Below are positions 35,877 to 37,103 of a DNA stretch of 37,103 bases, one piece after another. The notes under the pieces are model-generated. The model saw only the letters and a program-made list of their open reading frames with translations. It had not been told where the DNA came from and made no database searches. Each line of letters opens with the position of its first letter. Position 1 is the stretch's first letter. Source of the DNA: Okeania sp. SIO3I5 (lineage in GTDB: Bacteria > Cyanobacteriota > Cyanobacteriia > Cyanobacteriales > Microcoleaceae); the NCBI RefSeq assembly GCF_010672085.1, contig NZ_JAAHHT010000077.1, positions 1-37,103 of the forward strand, in the 5' to 3' direction. The position numbers and the translations under genes are program-made.

Positions 35877-35891
35877 TGATAGTTAAACTTA
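35877..35891. promoter_or_regulatory. Shared 15-bp upstream motif, site 1
   Basis: tgatagttaaactta ends 23 bases before the HTH gene. The identical 15-mer lies at 36488-36502, 17 bases before the ParA-fusion gene. It is a candidate operator for the HTH protein. Confidence 0.4.
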
Positions 35892-35914
35892 TAGAATAAT
35901 AAAACTATTGTACA

Positions 35915-36418
35915 ATGGTTAAAAAGAAAAACAAAAGAATTATCGGTACTACAGAAGCAGCATATTTATTGGGTATTTCCGGTCAACGTTTGCGAGTGTT
36001 ATTATCTCAAGGTAGAGTCAAAGATGCTGAAAAGAAAAATGGTTTTTGGCAAATTCCTGCTTATGGGCGTCAAGGTAGTGAAATGCCAATTATTTTCCCT
36101 GGTAGAAGGGGTCCGAAAGGGAATTGGTGCAAAGAAAAGCGCAATGACCCTACAATGATTCATGTTAACCAGCATATCATTAAGGCAAATGCCAAGACTC
36201 CACTAAAGAAATTAAAGCCTGTAGTCTCTGTAAAGGATACTAACCGTAATGACTACGGTTATCAGCTAGAAATTAAAGGTCCTTGCCGAATAGTATATCA
36301 TCCTCACGACCCTGCTAATTGTGGGGCACATTTGTGGATTGACACTTTTAGTCGAGTGCAATTTGTAGATATTAATTTTAATCCCATTACGGCCTGTCGA
36401 GCATACAAATATATATAG
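35915..36418 (+). CDS. Helix-turn-helix (excisionase/MerR-like) DNA-binding protein
   Basis: A 167-residue basic protein. Residues 10-50 are a winged HTH of the excisionase/MerR type (TTEAAYLLGISGQRLRVLLS, then a GFWQIPAYGR wing). The middle (51-105) is Lys/Arg/Pro-rich with a WCKEKRNDP segment. The C-terminal part (106-167) contains C124, C136 and C161, and a VYHPHDPANCGAHLW motif that I cannot assign. Start ATG 35915, no strong ribosome site. It is 101 bases upstream of the ParA-fusion gene on the same strand, and both carry the same 15-bp upstream sequence, which suggests regulation or partition-site binding. The function is not established. Confidence 0.75.
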   Translation: MVKKKNKRIIGTTEAAYLLGISGQRLRVLLSQGRVKDAEKKNGFWQIPAYGRQGSEMPIIFPGRRGPKGNWCKEKRNDPTMIHVNQHIIKANAKTPLKKLKPVVSVKDTNRNDYGYQLEIKGPCRIVYHPHDPANCGAHLWIDTFSRVQFVDINFNPITACRAYKYI

Positions 36419-36487
36419 ATATTATAGACGTAATTTTAAGTCGAGTAAATAAAATTTAGATTTTTTCCCGTCTCTGTCGTGCTAATC

Positions 36488-36502
36488 TGATAGTTAAACT
36501 TA
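36488..36502. promoter_or_regulatory. Shared 15-bp upstream motif, site 2
   Basis: Identical to 35877-35891 (tgatagttaaactta). It lies between the HTH gene and the ParA-fusion gene. Confidence 0.4.
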
Positions 36503-36519
36503 ACTACAATCAACGACAG

Positions 36520-37103
36520 ATGGATAATGCTGTGAAAAATCAAGCCCTTGTAGATGCTTTGGCAAAAAATCTACCGAAGGACGCATCTGAAGCTCTAGTC
36601 AGTCAGATTTTTGCATCTGAATTATTCAATTTTTTAGGTTTTGAAGTAAATGAAAGAATACCTTCTTTTTCTACAGGAACTGGTACTCAAGCAGTCGATC
36701 ATGCTCTGCGTCATAACACGGAAAATGACATATTTAATCAAACCAAAACTAATCCAGATGTGCTTGTAGAATTGAAAAAACGGAATCTTAATTTAGCTGC
36801 TGATTCGCCAGAATATAAAAAGACAGTTGTACAAATTAAACGGTATTTATTAGCAGAAAAATGTAAAGCAGCGAAGTGGGGAATAATTACCAATGCTAAT
36901 CACATCCAATTATTTAGAAAGCATGGAAAAATTATTCATCCGGCGACAGTTTGTGTGGAAATTAATTCAGAAAATATTATCAACATCGCTACATTAATTA
37001 AAGAAAAAATTGATAAACCACGAAAAGCATTAACAGTAGCAGTTTATAACAATAAAGGCGGGGTAGGAAAAACAACTACTACTGTTAATACCGCAGCCAC
37101 TTA
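36520..37103 (+). CDS. ParA/MinD-type ATPase with nuclease-like N-terminal domain, partial
   Basis: An open frame from ATG 36520 to the right edge (194 codons seen), too long to be chance given its content. Residues 1-165 resemble the N-terminal domain of type I restriction R subunits: NPDVLVELKK (P79, D80, E84, K86), then QIKRYLLAEKCKAAKWGIIT (starting Q105) and NANHIQLFRKHGK. Residues 166 onward begin a ParA domain, LTVAVYNNKGGVGKTTTTVN, with the deviant Walker A K179-G-G-V-G-K184-T-T. ParA ATPases move plasmids, chromosomes or protein cargo. The fusion suggests a DNA-linked role; the PD...ExK spacing is much shorter than usual, so nuclease activity is uncertain. The C-terminal part is outside the window. 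Confidence 0.8.
   Translation, partial: MDNAVKNQALVDALAKNLPKDASEALVSQIFASELFNFLGFEVNERIPSFSTGTGTQAVDHALRHNTENDIFNQTKTNPDVLVELKKRNLNLAADSPEYKKTVVQIKRYLLAEKCKAAKWGIITNANHIQLFRKHGKIIHPATVCVEINSENIINIATLIKEKIDKPRKALTVAVYNNKGGVGKTTTTVNTAAT

Noticed and set aside
1-37103. CRISPR arrays and tRNA/rRNA genes
   Set aside because: The tandem repeats have no unique spacers of regular size, and no T-loop-like GGTTCGA pattern with cloverleaf context was found by eye.

Overview
The window looks like a chromosomal stretch from a filamentous, non-heterocystous cyanobacterium of the Trichodesmium/Okeania type. Evidence for a cyanobacterium is a photosystem II D2 gene, a ClpR/ClpP3 pair, a UPF0367 protein, an SLH-OprB porin and scattered HIP1 sites (GCGATCGC, e.g. 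near 8915, 14505, 14650, 18014, 20745 and 26065). The DNA is AT-rich. Adding up the CDS lengths gives only about 55-60% coding, with long gaps full of short tandem heptamers, MITE-like elements and decayed transposons. The genus is an inference.

Layout. 1-1361: a decayed IS607-type element (tnpB running off the left edge, tnpA with two stops). 1757-2715: a two-gene minus-strand unit, ECF-type ABC ATPase plus UPF0367. 2833-3308: an internally deleted IS605-like element and a palindromic MITE. 3657-4715: a solitary, divergent psbD. 5399-5690: a structured RNA unit of uncertain class, followed by a pterin carbinolamine dehydratase gene. 7429-9060: a GAF/HD-GYP protein. 9887-10546: a cluster of transposon ends. 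10587-12500: SLH-OprB porin. 13896-14858: cysteine synthase. 15126-15794: J-domain protein. 16135-16259: a MITE whose empty site is preserved in a neighbouring duplicate. 16740-18239: MscS channel with a cyclic-nucleotide-binding domain. 18480-19648: four tandem 288-bp repeats. 19729-20967: VWA protein. 22052-23709: clpR-clpP3. 24002-25482: a complete tnpB-only IS200/IS605 element. 25583-29049: J-domain protein, TPR-FkbM methyltransferase and Ca2+/cation antiporter. 29520-30096: wreck of a second mscS gene. 30525-32382: small Cys-rich protein and adenylate cyclase. 33872-35623: 4-TM holin-like protein and YchF. 35915-37103: an HTH protein gene and the start of a ParA-type ATPase with a nuclease-like N-terminal domain; both are preceded by the same 15-bp sequence.

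Functional links are modest. An adenylate cyclase and a CNB-domain channel lie in the same window, so cAMP signalling could gate the channel; this is only inference, and they are not in one operon. ClpR/ClpP3 form one mixed protease ring in known cyanobacteria. The points most worth a second look are the HTH/ParA-fusion locus at the right edge, the structured RNA at 5399-5690, the 288-bp array, the divergent D2 and the long insertion inside the HD-GYP domain.
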